A stretch of 30,799 bases of DNA. It comes from an uncultured Succinivibrio sp. (GTDB lineage Bacteria > Pseudomonadota > Gammaproteobacteria > Enterobacterales > Succinivibrionaceae). The position numbers were made by a program, and so were the translations under genes. Location of the stretch: assembly GCA_900754255.1 (NCBI GenBank), contig CAAECI010000080.1:1-30799 (forward strand), in the 5' to 3' direction. Of this stretch, positions 21,850 through 29,783 are shown piece by piece. Positions within the stretch are counted from its first letter, which is position 1. Each line of letters starts with the position of its first letter. Below the pieces are notes generated by a model. The model was not told the origin of the DNA. It worked only from the letters and a program-made list of their open reading frames with translations, and did not search any database.

Positions 21850-23460
21850 ATGCAACTTACCCTAAAGAGCATCAACGAAGACAAGAAGGCCTTTGCCAAG
21901 GCCTCCGTCAAGCTCCCGTCCTACGACGTAGCATCACTTGCAAAAAAGACGCTTGCACAGCCTGTGTGGATCCATATGGGCAGCGGCAATATCTTTTATG
22001 CCTTCATTGCCGCCATCGCCCAAAAGCTCATAAATGCCGGTGATATGCATACGGGGATCATGGCCCTTGAGCTTCACAGCGACGAGCATTTAAACAAAAT
22101 CGTTTTGCCGCACGATCATTTAAGGCTTAACGTTACGCTGATGCCTGATACCTCGGTGGAACTTGAGGTTTTGGGCTCGGTGACGCAAAACCTGCTCATC
22201 AACGGACAAAAAAAGGAGGATGAGGAGATCCTGCGCAACGCCGTCCGCTCCCCCTCGTTGCAACTTATTTCCTACACCATCACGGAAAAAGGATATGCGC
22301 TTAAAGATATACACGGCAATTTCCTAAAGGATGTTGAGGAGGATTTCTTAAACGGCCCCGCACACCCTCATACCGCCGCCGCATGGACCTGTGCCCTTTT
22401 ATGGGAGCGCTTCAAGGCAAACGCTGCCCCCCTGGCCTTAGTCTCCATGGACAACTGCTCACATAACGGTGACAAATTAAAGGAGGCCGTGCTGCAAACG
22501 GCCGCCCAATGGTTAAAGCAGGGATTTGTAACTCCCGAGTTTTTGGCCTATCTTGAGGATGAGAAAAAGGTATCCTTCCCCTGGACCATGATTGACAAGA
22601 TCACTCCGCGCCCAGATCCGGCCGTAGCCTCAAAGCTTGCCGCCTTAGGACTTTTGGGTATGGATCCCGTCAAGACCTCAAGAGGTACCTTCCTCGCCCC
22701 CTTCGTAAATGCCGAAAAGCCGCAATATCTCGTGATTGAGGATAAGTTCCCCAACGGGCATCCTCCGCTTGAAAAGACGGGAGTACTCTTTACCACGGGA
22801 GAGAAGGTCGATCTTTGCGAACGCATGAAGGTCACCACCTGCTTAAATCCCTTGCATACGGCCTTGGCCGTATACGGCTGCATATTAGGCTATACCCGCA
22901 TCTATCAGGAAACCGATGATCCCGAGCTTATGGCTCTTATAAAAAAATTAGGCTACGACGAGGGACTGCCGGTGGTTGAAGATCCTAAGATCTTAGATCC
23001 GCGCAAATTTATCGACGAGGTCATAAACGTGCGCCTTCCCAACCGTTGTCTGCCCGATTCGCCGCAGCGCATCGCCACCGATACCTCACTTAAGATCCCG
23101 GTACGCTTCGGACAAACCGTTAAAAGCTATATGGCGCGTTCTCTGCCTCTGTCGGATCTTACGGCCCTGCCCCTTACCATTGCAGGCTATCTGCGCTATC
23201 TCATGGCCGTCGACGATGACGGGAAGATCTTTGAGCTCTCCGACGATCCGCGCAACGATGAGCTAAAGAAGATCATGCAGGGCATAGAATTCGGTAAGCC
23301 CCAAAGCGTAGGGGATAAACTGCATCCCATACTTGCAAACGCCGAGCTTTTCGGAGCCGATCTCTATGCGGCAGGCATAGGGCACAAAATTGAAAAGCTC
23401 TTTCAAGAGGAGATCGCAGGCCCCAAGGCCGTGAGAAATACGCTTAAAAAATATCTTTGA
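21850..23460 (+). CDS. uxuB: Fructuronate reductase (mannitol dehydrogenase family)
   Basis: A 536-aa member of the polyol-specific long-chain dehydrogenase family. With uxuA it converts D-fructuronate to D-mannonate using NADH. Seen: an N-terminal nucleotide-binding region (VWIHMGSGNIFYAF), SMDNCSHNGDKLKEAV, and the family catalytic motif K-x5-N-x2-H in KVTTCLNPLH. The start at 21850 has AGGAG at 21838-21842, 7 nt upstream, and lies 1 nt after the uxuA stop; the frame is open further upstream only as overlap with uxuA. It is longer than E. coli UxuB (486 aa), more like the long forms in gut Firmicutes, but this is an impression, not an alignment. It ends just before a strong terminator. Confidence 0.9.
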   Translation: MQLTLKSINEDKKAFAKASVKLPSYDVASLAKKTLAQPVWIHMGSGNIFYAFIAAIAQKLINAGDMHTGIMALELHSDEHLNKIVLPHDHLRLNVTLMPDTSVELEVLGSVTQNLLINGQKKEDEEILRNAVRSPSLQLISYTITEKGYALKDIHGNFLKDVEEDFLNGPAHPHTAAAWTCALLWERFKANAAPLALVSMDNCSHNGDKLKEAVLQTAAQWLKQGFVTPEFLAYLEDEKKVSFPWTMIDKITPRPDPAVASKLAALGLLGMDPVKTSRGTFLAPFVNAEKPQYLVIEDKFPNGHPPLEKTGVLFTTGEKVDLCERMKVTTCLNPLHTALAVYGCILGYTRIYQETDDPELMALIKKLGYDEGLPVVEDPKILDPRKFIDEVINVRLPNRCLPDSPQRIATDTSLKIPVRFGQTVKSYMARSLPLSDLTALPLTIAGYLRYLMAVDDDGKIFELSDDPRNDELKKIMQGIEFGKPQSVGDKLHPILANAELFGADLYAAGIGHKIEKLFQEEIAGPKAVRNTLKKYL

Positions 23461-23468
23461 TAAGACTC

Positions 23469-23493
23469 AAGCCCCCGCCTTATGCGGGGGCTT
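23469..23493 (+). terminator. Terminator of the uxuAB operon
   Basis: AAGCCCCCGC (23469-23478), loop CTTAT, GCGGGGGCTT (23484-23493), followed by TT. A 10-bp GC-rich perfect stem begins 8 nt after the uxuB stop, separating uxuAB from the regulator gene. Confidence 0.85.
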
Positions 23494-23654
23494 TTAAAGC
23501 TCTAAAAAATGTCAGCTTTTCATACTGCAAAACGGATCCTGCGGGTCTTCCTCAGATTGCGTTTTAAAGCATGAGGTGCTTTTTCAAAATGTCAAAAATT
23601 AAGGAAGCGCTATTTTTTAACGGCTGCGGCCACGCATTATCAACAAACGGCATT

Positions 23655-23682
23655 TTGCATAAAATTACCAAGCTGGCATAAT
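23655..23682 (+). promoter_or_regulatory. Promoter of the GntR regulator gene
   Basis: TTGCAT (23655-23660) and CATAAT (23677-23682) are 16 nt apart, with an extended -10 TGG just before CATAAT. The gene starts about 30 nt after the expected transcript start. The region 23494-23650 holds only a weak hairpin (AAAGCA/TGCTTT at 23566-23582). Confidence 0.5.
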
Positions 23683-23718
23683 AACGCACAGCTTTTATAA
23701 CTACGTTTTCATCCTCTT

Positions 23719-24435
23719 ATGGAAAAGAACCTTTTACCTAAACTGAAATTCTGTGCAGGTCGCACATTGGCAGCGCAGATCTATGATTTTTTAAGACGAC
23801 AGATCATAGTAAGAAAGTTGCCCCCCGGAACCTCTCTTTCGGAAAACGAGCTCGCGGCCCATTTTGAGGTCTCACGCAACCCCGTCCATGAGGCCCTAGC
23901 CAGACTCTCGCAAAGCTCGCTTATTGAGATCATTCCGCAAAAAGGTACCTTCGTTACCAAGATCTCCGTCAAATCCCTATACGAGATCTGCTTCGTACGC
24001 TGTGCCATCGAATGCCAATCGGCCCGCCGCTTAAAAGATCTCAGCGATAAGGATTTCAACCGTATCATCAAAAAAATGCAAGGCTGTCTTGCCAAACAGG
24101 AAAGATGTTGCGGTAAGAGCGGTATGAATACCCGCTTTATAGAGCTAGACGATGAATTCCACAGCCTCATCTGCTCGCTCTCTGGTACCGCGCTTGCCTG
24201 GGAAATACTGCAGGACGGCAAGCCCAATCTCGATCGCATCCGCTATATCTCCATGGATCACATCTGCTCGGTGGATCATCTTTACCGCGAACATAAGGAG
24301 ATTTTGCAGGCGGCCTCATGCAAGGACGAGCAGAAGCTCTGTGAGCTGCTCGAGCGTCACGCCTATGAGGTGACCACCACCTACAAGGACATCAAAAAAG
24401 AAAATGCCGCTTGGTTCTACGAGGACGAGAGCTAG
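23719..24435 (+). CDS. GntR-family (FadR/FCD) transcriptional regulator, UxuR/ExuR-like
   Basis: A 238-aa regulator with an N-terminal winged helix (about 12-80; LPPGTSLSENELAAHFEVSRNPVHEALARL is the GntR signature) and a C-terminal all-helical FCD ligand domain (about 90-225) with the Asp/His pattern DDEFHSLI and YREHKEIL typical of metal/carboxylate-binding FCD proteins. No Shine-Dalgarno is visible before the ATG, so translation may be weak. Its place directly after uxuAB, and a UxuR-like operator in front of uxuA, suggest it represses uxuAB until a hexuronate intermediate is present (inference). Confidence 0.88.
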   Translation: MEKNLLPKLKFCAGRTLAAQIYDFLRRQIIVRKLPPGTSLSENELAAHFEVSRNPVHEALARLSQSSLIEIIPQKGTFVTKISVKSLYEICFVRCAIECQSARRLKDLSDKDFNRIIKKMQGCLAKQERCCGKSGMNTRFIELDDEFHSLICSLSGTALAWEILQDGKPNLDRIRYISMDHICSVDHLYREHKEILQAASCKDEQKLCELLERHAYEVTTTYKDIKKENAAWFYEDES

Positions 24436-24448
24436 CTGGCTTTTTTTT
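24428..24448 (+). terminator. Weak terminator after the GntR gene
   Basis: A small AGCT/GGCT stem (24430-24433 with 24438-24441) overlapping the stop codon is followed by a run of T residues ending at 24448. The stem is short; the T-tract is the main evidence. Confidence 0.3.
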
Positions 24449-24464
24449 AATTTCCAAGGAGAAT

Positions 24465-24497
24465 AAAAAGGGATCCCTGCCTAAAAAGCCGGATCCC
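24465..24497 (-). terminator. Terminator after greA
   Basis: On the minus strand GGGATCC (24491-24497) pairs with GGATCCC (24470-24476), then TTTTT (24465-24469). It lies about 90 nt past the greA stop and faces the convergent GntR gene. The stretch 24498-24584 shows no gene. Confidence 0.6.
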
Positions 24498-24584
24498 CTG
24501 ACAAGTACTGATTGATGACGGTTTTTAAATCCCAAGCTTTAGCTTGCGCTCACGATCGAACGATCGAAGCCTTCATCCCTAGGA

Positions 24585-25079
24585 TCAATCGTCGTAGTTA
24601 ATGTACTCAATGTTAATAACATCGTAGGTAACGGTACCCTTGGGAATATGAATGTCGATTTCATCATCGACATGTTTTCCCATAAGTCCCCTGGCAATAG
24701 GGGTCTTATACGAAATAATGTTTTTGGATATATCGGCCTCGTCCTCACCTACGATGCGATAGGTGGTCTGCTTACCGCTGTCAACGTCCTCGACGGTCAC
24801 GGTGGCGCCGAACATCACCTTAAGATCGCCTGCGCCCTTAAGCTTGGTGACGTCGATTATATTGGCCGAGGACAGCTTGCCCTCGATATCCTTGATCCTG
24901 GCCTCACACATGCCCTGCTCTTCCTTGGCGGCATCGTACTCGGCATTTTCGCTGAGATCGCCGTGGCTGCGAGCCTCGGCAATGGCGGCAACGATACGGG
25001 GCCTTTCAACGGTTTTAAGACGCAAAAGCTCGGCACGCAACAGTCTCTCTCCGCGCGGAGTCATAGGAGTCTGATCCAT
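24585..25079 (-). CDS. greA: Transcription elongation factor GreA
   Basis: GreA, 164 aa, inserts its coiled coil into the RNA polymerase secondary channel and rescues backtracked complexes by stimulating transcript cleavage. The coiled-coil N domain (PMTPRGERLLRAELLRLK) carries the essential acidic tip GDLSENAEYDAAKE; the FKBP-like C domain ends with KTPIARGLMGKHVDDEIDIHIPKG. I use the ATG at 25079, which has AGGA 7 nt upstream; an in-frame TTG 15 nt earlier overlaps that site. Its transcript has a very short leader with a strong terminator, as described for E. coli greA. Confidence 0.96.
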   Translation of the reverse strand: MDQTPMTPRGERLLRAELLRLKTVERPRIVAAIAEARSHGDLSENAEYDAAKEEQGMCEARIKDIEGKLSSANIIDVTKLKGAGDLKVMFGATVTVEDVDSGKQTTYRIVGEDEADISKNIISYKTPIARGLMGKHVDDEIDIHIPKGTVTYDVINIEYINYDD

Positions 25080-25099
25080 TTTTTTATCCTGCAATATGT

Positions 25100-25135
25100 A
25101 AAAAAAAATGAACGCCCGACTTTCATCAGGCGCTC
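25100..25135 (-). terminator. GraL-like terminator in the greA leader
   Basis: On the minus strand GAGCGCCTGA (25126-25135) pairs with TCGGGCGTTC (25110-25119) as ten base pairs including two G-U pairs, loop TGAAAG, then nine T residues (25100-25108). It sits 21 nt upstream of the greA ATG. With the promoter at 25148-25176, the terminated product would be about 40 nt, close to the short GraL leader RNAs known from E. coli greA. Confidence 0.75.
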
Positions 25136-25147
25136 TTCTTAATAAAG

Positions 25148-25176
25148 ACTATAACGCAAATCCCTTATTGAAGCAA
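25148..25176 (-). promoter_or_regulatory. greA promoter
   Basis: On the minus strand, TTGCTT (25171-25176) and TATAGT (25148-25153) are separated by exactly 17 nt. The start near 25141 lies just 6 nt before the leader hairpin. Confidence 0.65.
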
Positions 25177-25194
25177 GGATCAGCAGGTACGGCC

Positions 25195-26376
25195 TTACTT
25201 TGACAGATCCTCAAAGAACTTTTTCATATTGTTTAAAAAGCCCTCCTTGCGTGGAGAATGCTCGGCCGTTTTAGCTCCGTCCGTTATCTCCGTAGCTTGG
25301 GAGTTTATATCTCCGCCGTTTAAGGAGATCTCAAGCTTGCGTAAAAGATCCTTTTGTTCCTCGTTGAGGTTGACCGGAGTCTCGACCACCACCTTGCAAA
25401 TAAGGTTGCCCGGGACGGAGGAGTTATAGGACTTAACTCCCTTTCTTGGGATCCTAAGCTTAGATCCACTTTGAGTCTCGGGCGGTACCGTGACCTTAAG
25501 TCTACCGTCCAGCGTAGGTACCTCTATCTGTCCGCCCAACGCCGCGGTGGTGAAAGATACGGGAACCTCGCAGAGCAGATCGTTGCCGTCGCGGGTAAAA
25601 ATCTCATGCGGCTTGACCTTAAACTCAACATAGAGATTGCCGGCAGGAGCGCCGTTGAAGCCGGCCTCGCCCTCACCTAAGAGACGTATGCGATCTCCGT
25701 TGTCTATGCCGGCAGGAACCTTGACCTCCAAGGTCTTGGACTTGAGCACGCGTCCGCTGCCGCCGCACGAGGAGCAGGGATCCTTTATGATCGTGCCTCT
25801 TCCGCCGCAGTGAGGACAGGTCTGTGCAAACTGCATGAACCCGTGCAGTGTTGCCAACACCTGTCCCGTTCCGTGACAGTGAGGACAGGTCACGGGCTTG
25901 GAGCGGCTCTTGGATCCCGTGGCCGCACAATCGGGACACGGCACGTAGGTCTTAAGCTTGATATTCTTGGTACAACCCTTGACCGCCTCCTCCAAGGTAA
26001 GGATCATGGCGATCCTCATATCACGGCCCGGAACCACGGAGGGACCGCTGCGTCCCCCGCGCCCCTGTCCGAAGAGATCGCTGAAGACATCTCCGAATAT
26101 ATCCGAGAAGGATGAAGCGTCGCCGAAGGGATTGCCGCCAGCCTGCCCACCGTTTACTCCGTTGAAGCCGAATTGATCGTAGGCCTGACGTTTCTCGGGA
26201 TCACTTAAAACCTGATAGGCTTCATTGATCTCGGAAAATTTGGCAGCGGCATCGGGAGCCTTGTTTCTGTCGGGGTGATATTTAATGGCCAGGTGCTTGA
26301 AGGCACGCTTGATCTCATCTGCCGAGGCCTCCTTGCTTACTCCGAGCACCTCATAATAATCGCGTTTATCCGCCAT
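25195..26376 (-). CDS. dnaJ: Chaperone protein DnaJ
   Basis: DnaJ, 393 aa, is the class I Hsp40 that delivers clients to DnaK and stimulates its ATPase. The J domain (1-70) contains HPD at 34-36. A Gly/Phe-rich linker (about 72-125) precedes four zinc-binding CxxCxxxG repeats (CPDCAATG, CPHCHGTG, CPHCGGRG, CSSCGGSG). The C-terminal substrate domains follow, with a Ser/Lys-rich tail. Length is close to E. coli (376 aa). A GAGGG ribosome site precedes the ATG. The gene follows dnaK across an intrinsic terminator, so DnaJ is probably made by partial readthrough. Confidence 0.97.
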   Translation of the reverse strand: MADKRDYYEVLGVSKEASADEIKRAFKHLAIKYHPDRNKAPDAAAKFSEINEAYQVLSDPEKRQAYDQFGFNGVNGGQAGGNPFGDASSFSDIFGDVFSDLFGQGRGGRSGPSVVPGRDMRIAMILTLEEAVKGCTKNIKLKTYVPCPDCAATGSKSRSKPVTCPHCHGTGQVLATLHGFMQFAQTCPHCGGRGTIIKDPCSSCGGSGRVLKSKTLEVKVPAGIDNGDRIRLLGEGEAGFNGAPAGNLYVEFKVKPHEIFTRDGNDLLCEVPVSFTTAALGGQIEVPTLDGRLKVTVPPETQSGSKLRIPRKGVKSYNSSVPGNLICKVVVETPVNLNEEQKDLLRKLEISLNGGDINSQATEITDGAKTAEHSPRKEGFLNNMKKFFEDLSK

Positions 26377-26409
26377 TTTTTTATTCCCTCAAATCTGAGC
26401 CTGAAACTT

Positions 26410-26447
26410 AAAAAGGCAGACGGTCCAAGGGCCGCCCGCCTTTTTTT
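26410..26447 (-). terminator. Intrinsic terminator between dnaK and dnaJ
   Basis: AAAAAGGC (26410-26417) pairs with GCCTTTTT (26438-26445), with inner CGG/CCG pairing, and A/T tracts on both sides. On the minus strand it ends in TTTTT right after dnaK. No separate dnaJ promoter is obvious, so partial readthrough would set the DnaK:DnaJ ratio. Confidence 0.7.
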
Positions 26448-26462
26448 CAGAACAGCTTAATA

Positions 26463-28415
26463 TCAGTTGTTCTTCTTGGGATCGTCAACTTCCTCAAACT
26501 CGGCATCCACCACGCCGTCATCCTTGGCGTTCGCTCCGGCATTGGCATTTTGCTCGGAAGCGGACTGCTGAGCCTTCTGCTCGGCCTGCTGCTTGGTGGC
26601 ATCGGCCTGTGCGGCGGTCATAAGCGCGGAGGCAGCCTCCATCACGGCCTTCTCGGCGCTTTCGATCTTATCCTTGTCGTCACCGCGTATAGCCATCTCA
26701 AGCTCGTTTAGGGCCTTGTTGACGCGCTCCTTGTCGGCTACGGAGACCTTATCTCCGAGATCGCCTAACTGCTTTCTTACGCTGTGCGCAGTAGCATCGG
26801 CACGGTTTCTGGCATTGGCAAGATCCTCAAACTTCTTATCCTCGGCGCTGTGAGCCTCGGCCTCGCGTACCATACGCTGGATATCCTCATCGGAAAGTCC
26901 GGAGGAGGACTGAATGGTGATCTTCTGCTCCTTGCCTGTGTTCTTATCCTTAGCCGAGACGTGGATCAAACCGTCGGCATCGATATCGAAGGTAACCTCA
27001 ATCTGAGGAATTCCGCGCGGTGCGGGAGAAATACCCTCAAGATTGAACTGACCTAAGGACTTGTTGTCAGAGGCACGCTTACGCTCACCCTGCAGCACGT
27101 GAATGGTAACTGCGGGCTGATTGTCCTCGGCGGTGGAGAACACCTGCGATTTCTTGGTAGGAATAGTGGTGTTCTTGGGGATGAGCGGAGTCATCACGCC
27201 GCCTAAGGTCTCGATACCTAAGGACAGAGGAGTTACGTCCAAAAGCAACACGTCCTTCTTCTCACCGGTCAAAACGCCGCCCTGAATGGCCGCACCCATA
27301 GCCACGGCCTCGTCGGGGTTGACGTCCTTACGCGGCTCCTTACCGAAAAAGTCGGCCACGAGCTTCTGCACCATGGGCATACGGGACTGGCCGCCTACCA
27401 AAATGACATCGTCGACATCGGAAGGGGACATACCGGCATCCGACAAAGCGGTGCGTACCGGATCCAAGGTCTTGTTTACCAGATCCTCGACCAAAGACTC
27501 GAGCTTGGCACGGGTGATCTTGATGTTCATGTGCTTAGGACCTGTGGCATCGGCAGTGATGTACGGCAGATTGACGTCGGTCTGTGAGGACGAGGACAAC
27601 TCGATCTTGGCCTTTTCGGCAGCATCCTTAAGGCGCTGCAGTGCCAGCTGATCCTGTCTCAAATCCACACCCTGTTCATTCTTGAACTCATCTATAAGAT
27701 AGTTCATGATGCGGTTGTCGAAGTCCTCACCGCCTAAGTGAGTATCACCGTTGGTGGCCAAAACCTCAAAGGTCTTCTCACCCTCGACCTCATCGATGTC
27801 GATGATGGAGATATCGAAGGTACCGCCGCCTAAGTCATACACGGCAACCTTACGCTCACCCTTGACCTTATCCTCACCGTAGGCGATGGATGCGGCGGTA
27901 GGCTCGTTGATGATACGTTTTACCTCAAGTCCTGCAATACGGCCGGCGTCCTTAGTAGCCTGACGCTGGGAATCGTTAAAGTATGCCGGGCAGGTGATCA
28001 CGGCCTCGGTGACGGGTTCGCCCAAGATGTCCTCGGCGGTCTTCTTCATCTTCTTTAACACCTCGGCGGAGATCTGCGGAGGAGCCTGACGCTTACCGCG
28101 CACCTCAACCCAGGCATCACCGTTGTCGGCCTTCACGATCTTATACGGCATGATCGAAAGATCACGCTGAACCTCGGCATCATCATAACGACGACCGATA
28201 AGACGCTTGATCGCAAATAAGGTGTTCTGCGGATTGGTGACGGCCTGACGCTTGGCGCTGTCACCTACCAAAATCTCGCCGTCCTCAGCATAAGCCACTA
28301 CGGAAGGAGTGGTGCGACGTCCCTCGGAGTTCTCCAAAACACGAACCTTATCTCCGTCCAGCACGGCCACGCATGAATTGGTGGTACCTAAATCAATACC
28401 GATGATCTTACCCAT
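26463..28415 (-). CDS. dnaK: Molecular chaperone DnaK (Hsp70)
   Basis: DnaK, 650 aa. The N-terminal ATPase domain starts GKIIGIDLGTTNSCVAVLDG and contains the Hsp70 signatures VAVYDLGGGTFDISIIDI and ILVGGQSRMPMVQKLV. The interdomain linker DVLLLDVTPLSLGIETLGG leads to the substrate-binding domain and helical lid, and the C terminus keeps the acidic EEVDDPKK ending like EEVKDKK in E. coli (638 aa). AGAGGA lies 6 nt before the ATG. It lies between grpE and dnaJ, with its own sigma32-type promoter at 28482-28509. Confidence 0.98.
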   Translation of the reverse strand: MGKIIGIDLGTTNSCVAVLDGDKVRVLENSEGRRTTPSVVAYAEDGEILVGDSAKRQAVTNPQNTLFAIKRLIGRRYDDAEVQRDLSIMPYKIVKADNGDAWVEVRGKRQAPPQISAEVLKKMKKTAEDILGEPVTEAVITCPAYFNDSQRQATKDAGRIAGLEVKRIINEPTAASIAYGEDKVKGERKVAVYDLGGGTFDISIIDIDEVEGEKTFEVLATNGDTHLGGEDFDNRIMNYLIDEFKNEQGVDLRQDQLALQRLKDAAEKAKIELSSSSQTDVNLPYITADATGPKHMNIKITRAKLESLVEDLVNKTLDPVRTALSDAGMSPSDVDDVILVGGQSRMPMVQKLVADFFGKEPRKDVNPDEAVAMGAAIQGGVLTGEKKDVLLLDVTPLSLGIETLGGVMTPLIPKNTTIPTKKSQVFSTAEDNQPAVTIHVLQGERKRASDNKSLGQFNLEGISPAPRGIPQIEVTFDIDADGLIHVSAKDKNTGKEQKITIQSSSGLSDEDIQRMVREAEAHSAEDKKFEDLANARNRADATAHSVRKQLGDLGDKVSVADKERVNKALNELEMAIRGDDKDKIESAEKAVMEAASALMTAAQADATKQQAEQKAQQSASEQNANAGANAKDDGVVDAEFEEVDDPKKNN

Positions 28416-28481
28416 AATAATTAATCCTCTAAATTGTTCGGCGCTCTTTTATATGGCGCATTCATTTCGTTCTGTCTTGGA

Positions 28482-28509
28482 ATATGGAGTTAATTTCTCC
28501 TTTTTCAAG
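28482..28509 (-). promoter_or_regulatory. Sigma32 heat-shock promoter of dnaK
   Basis: On the minus strand CTTGAAA (28503-28509), 13-nt spacer, CTCCATAT (28482-28489). Consensus is CTTGAAA-N13/14-CCCCATNT, so only one position in the -10 differs. It begins 4 nt past the grpE stop codon. Confidence 0.75.
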
Positions 28510-28512
28510 ATC

Positions 28513-29226
28513 TCAAGCTTCCAAATTTACTTTTTTTTCATCAGTTGCGGCACCCTTGGCCACGGCCACCATGGCCGGACGCACCACACGGCCGTTTAAC
28601 AAAAAGCCCTTTTGCATGACATAAGCCACATGATTGGGCTTTACATCGTTTGCAGGGATCATGGAGACGGCATTGTGTACGTTGGGATCGAAGATCTCAC
28701 CTACCGGATCAAGACGCGTTACGCCGAAGGAGGAAAGCTCCTTTAAAAAGAGCGCCATGGTGTTTTCAATACCCTCGCGTACCGACGTCATATGCTCATC
28801 GTCCTTATTGATGTGCTGCAACGCAAGCTCAAGGGAGTCCACTACCGGCAACAGGGCCTTTAAAAGCTTCTCATTGCCATATTTACGCTCTCTTTCAACG
28901 TCGGCCTCGGCTCTTTTGCGACGGTTATCGGATTCTGCAGCAGCACGCGCCATACTCTCAAGGGCGGCCTTAGCCTTCTCCTGCTCACCTTTAAGCTGAG
29001 ATTTCAAAGCCTCGATTTCAGATTGCAACGAAGACAGATCCTCGTTTTCACAATCTGTCTGCAGCTCTTGGTCATCTGCCTCTTCTGCCGTCATTGCATC
29101 CTTTGTAGCCGCAGTGTCGCCACCTTGCCCTTTTTCTGAAAAAAGAGCCTCATTCATAGCATCCTGAGTCTTGATCTCTTCAACGCTCTTGTCGTTCACG
29201 TTCAAATCTTGTTGCTTGTTTTCCAT
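28513..29226 (-). CDS. grpE: Nucleotide exchange factor GrpE
   Basis: GrpE, 237 aa, is the DnaK nucleotide exchange factor. The N-terminal 60 residues are acidic and variable; a long coiled coil (about 65-130; ARAAAESDNRRKRAEADVERE is the GrpE signature region) is followed by the beta domain ending RLDPVGEIFDPNVHNAVSMIP, FLLNGRVVRPAMVAVAKG. It is longer than E. coli GrpE (197 aa), the extra length being in the acidic N terminus. It is the first gene of a grpE-dnaK-dnaJ cluster; in E. coli grpE is unlinked to dnaKJ. A consensus sigma32 promoter precedes it. Confidence 0.97.
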   Translation of the reverse strand: MENKQQDLNVNDKSVEEIKTQDAMNEALFSEKGQGGDTAATKDAMTAEEADDQELQTDCENEDLSSLQSEIEALKSQLKGEQEKAKAALESMARAAAESDNRRKRAEADVERERKYGNEKLLKALLPVVDSLELALQHINKDDEHMTSVREGIENTMALFLKELSSFGVTRLDPVGEIFDPNVHNAVSMIPANDVKPNHVAYVMQKGFLLNGRVVRPAMVAVAKGAATDEKKVNLEA

Positions 29227-29268
29227 GTTAACCCGGTAAAAAAGACTTAAAAAAAATAGTTGTAAAGT

Positions 29269-29297
29269 AGATGGGGATGTAAGGATCTTTTTTCAAG
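29269..29297 (-). promoter_or_regulatory. Consensus sigma32 promoter of grpE-dnaK-dnaJ
   Basis: On the minus strand CTTGAAA (29291-29297, preceded by CC), 14-nt spacer, CCCCATCT (29269-29276). Both elements match the sigma32 consensus exactly. The expected start is about 35 nt before the grpE ATG. Confidence 0.85.
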
Positions 29298-29396
29298 GGC
29301 CGACGTACTTTGGATCTTTTAGTTCTTCAGATCTTCTTAGCACTTAAAGCATTAAGATGCGATATGCCGTAAGTATCAAACGCCCGAGCGCTTTTT

Positions 29397-29405
29397 TGCT
29401 AGAAT
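29397..29405 (+). promoter_or_regulatory. bamE promoter (extended -10)
   Basis: TGCTAGAAT is an extended -10 element (TAGAAT at 29400-29405) lying 42 nt before the bamE ATG; no good -35. It is divergent from the grpE promoter. Confidence 0.45.
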
Positions 29406-29447
29406 GACAGCAAAGTAAAACAGTTCTTTATTCTGTCGGATGTCTTT

Positions 29448-29783
29448 ATGAAGATCATTAAAATCGCCGTTTTAGCCGGTGCCCTGTCGCTTTTAGCATC
29501 GGGCTGTGCGTACAGAGCCGATCTGGCTCAGGGTAACTTCGTCGAGCAGGATGCCGTGTCCAAGCTGCATGCGGGTATGACTCCCGAGCAGGTACGTTTT
29601 GTGCTCGGCACTCCCATGCTCATCGATCCATTCGATGCTTCACGCTGGTATTACGTGCACTACCTGCGTAGGGGATGGTCGGATCCTGAGATCCAAAACC
29701 TAATCCTTCTGTTCTCAAACGGTGTGCTTATAGATATGCAGGGAGATTTCAAACGTCCGAGCACCTTTTCATCTCCGCTTTGA
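29448..29783 (+). CDS. bamE: Outer membrane assembly lipoprotein BamE (SmpA/OmlA)
   Basis: BamE, 111 aa, is a lipoprotein of the BAM complex that inserts beta-barrel proteins in the outer membrane. The signal peptide (KIIKIAVLAGALSLLASGC) ends with a LASG-Cys lipobox at residues 17-20. The mature part has YRADLAQGNFVEQDAVSKLH, GMTPEQVRFVLGTP, and DPFDASRWYYVHYL, which line up with E. coli BamE. A GGA-containing ribosome site lies 7 nt before the ATG. It is a single-gene unit, divergent from grpE. Confidence 0.95.
   Translation: MKIIKIAVLAGALSLLASGCAYRADLAQGNFVEQDAVSKLHAGMTPEQVRFVLGTPMLIDPFDASRWYYVHYLRRGWSDPEIQNLILLFSNGVLIDMQGDFKRPSTFSSPL

Noticed and set aside
23566..23584. AAAGCA/TGCTTT hairpin followed by T residues between uxuB and the GntR gene.
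   Set aside because: Short AT-rich stem, and a much stronger terminator already lies at 23469-23493.
24552..24568. Tandem CGATCGAACGATCG near the greA 3' end, possible repeat or binding site.
   Set aside because: Only two copies, in a genome segment rich in GATC, with no further structure.
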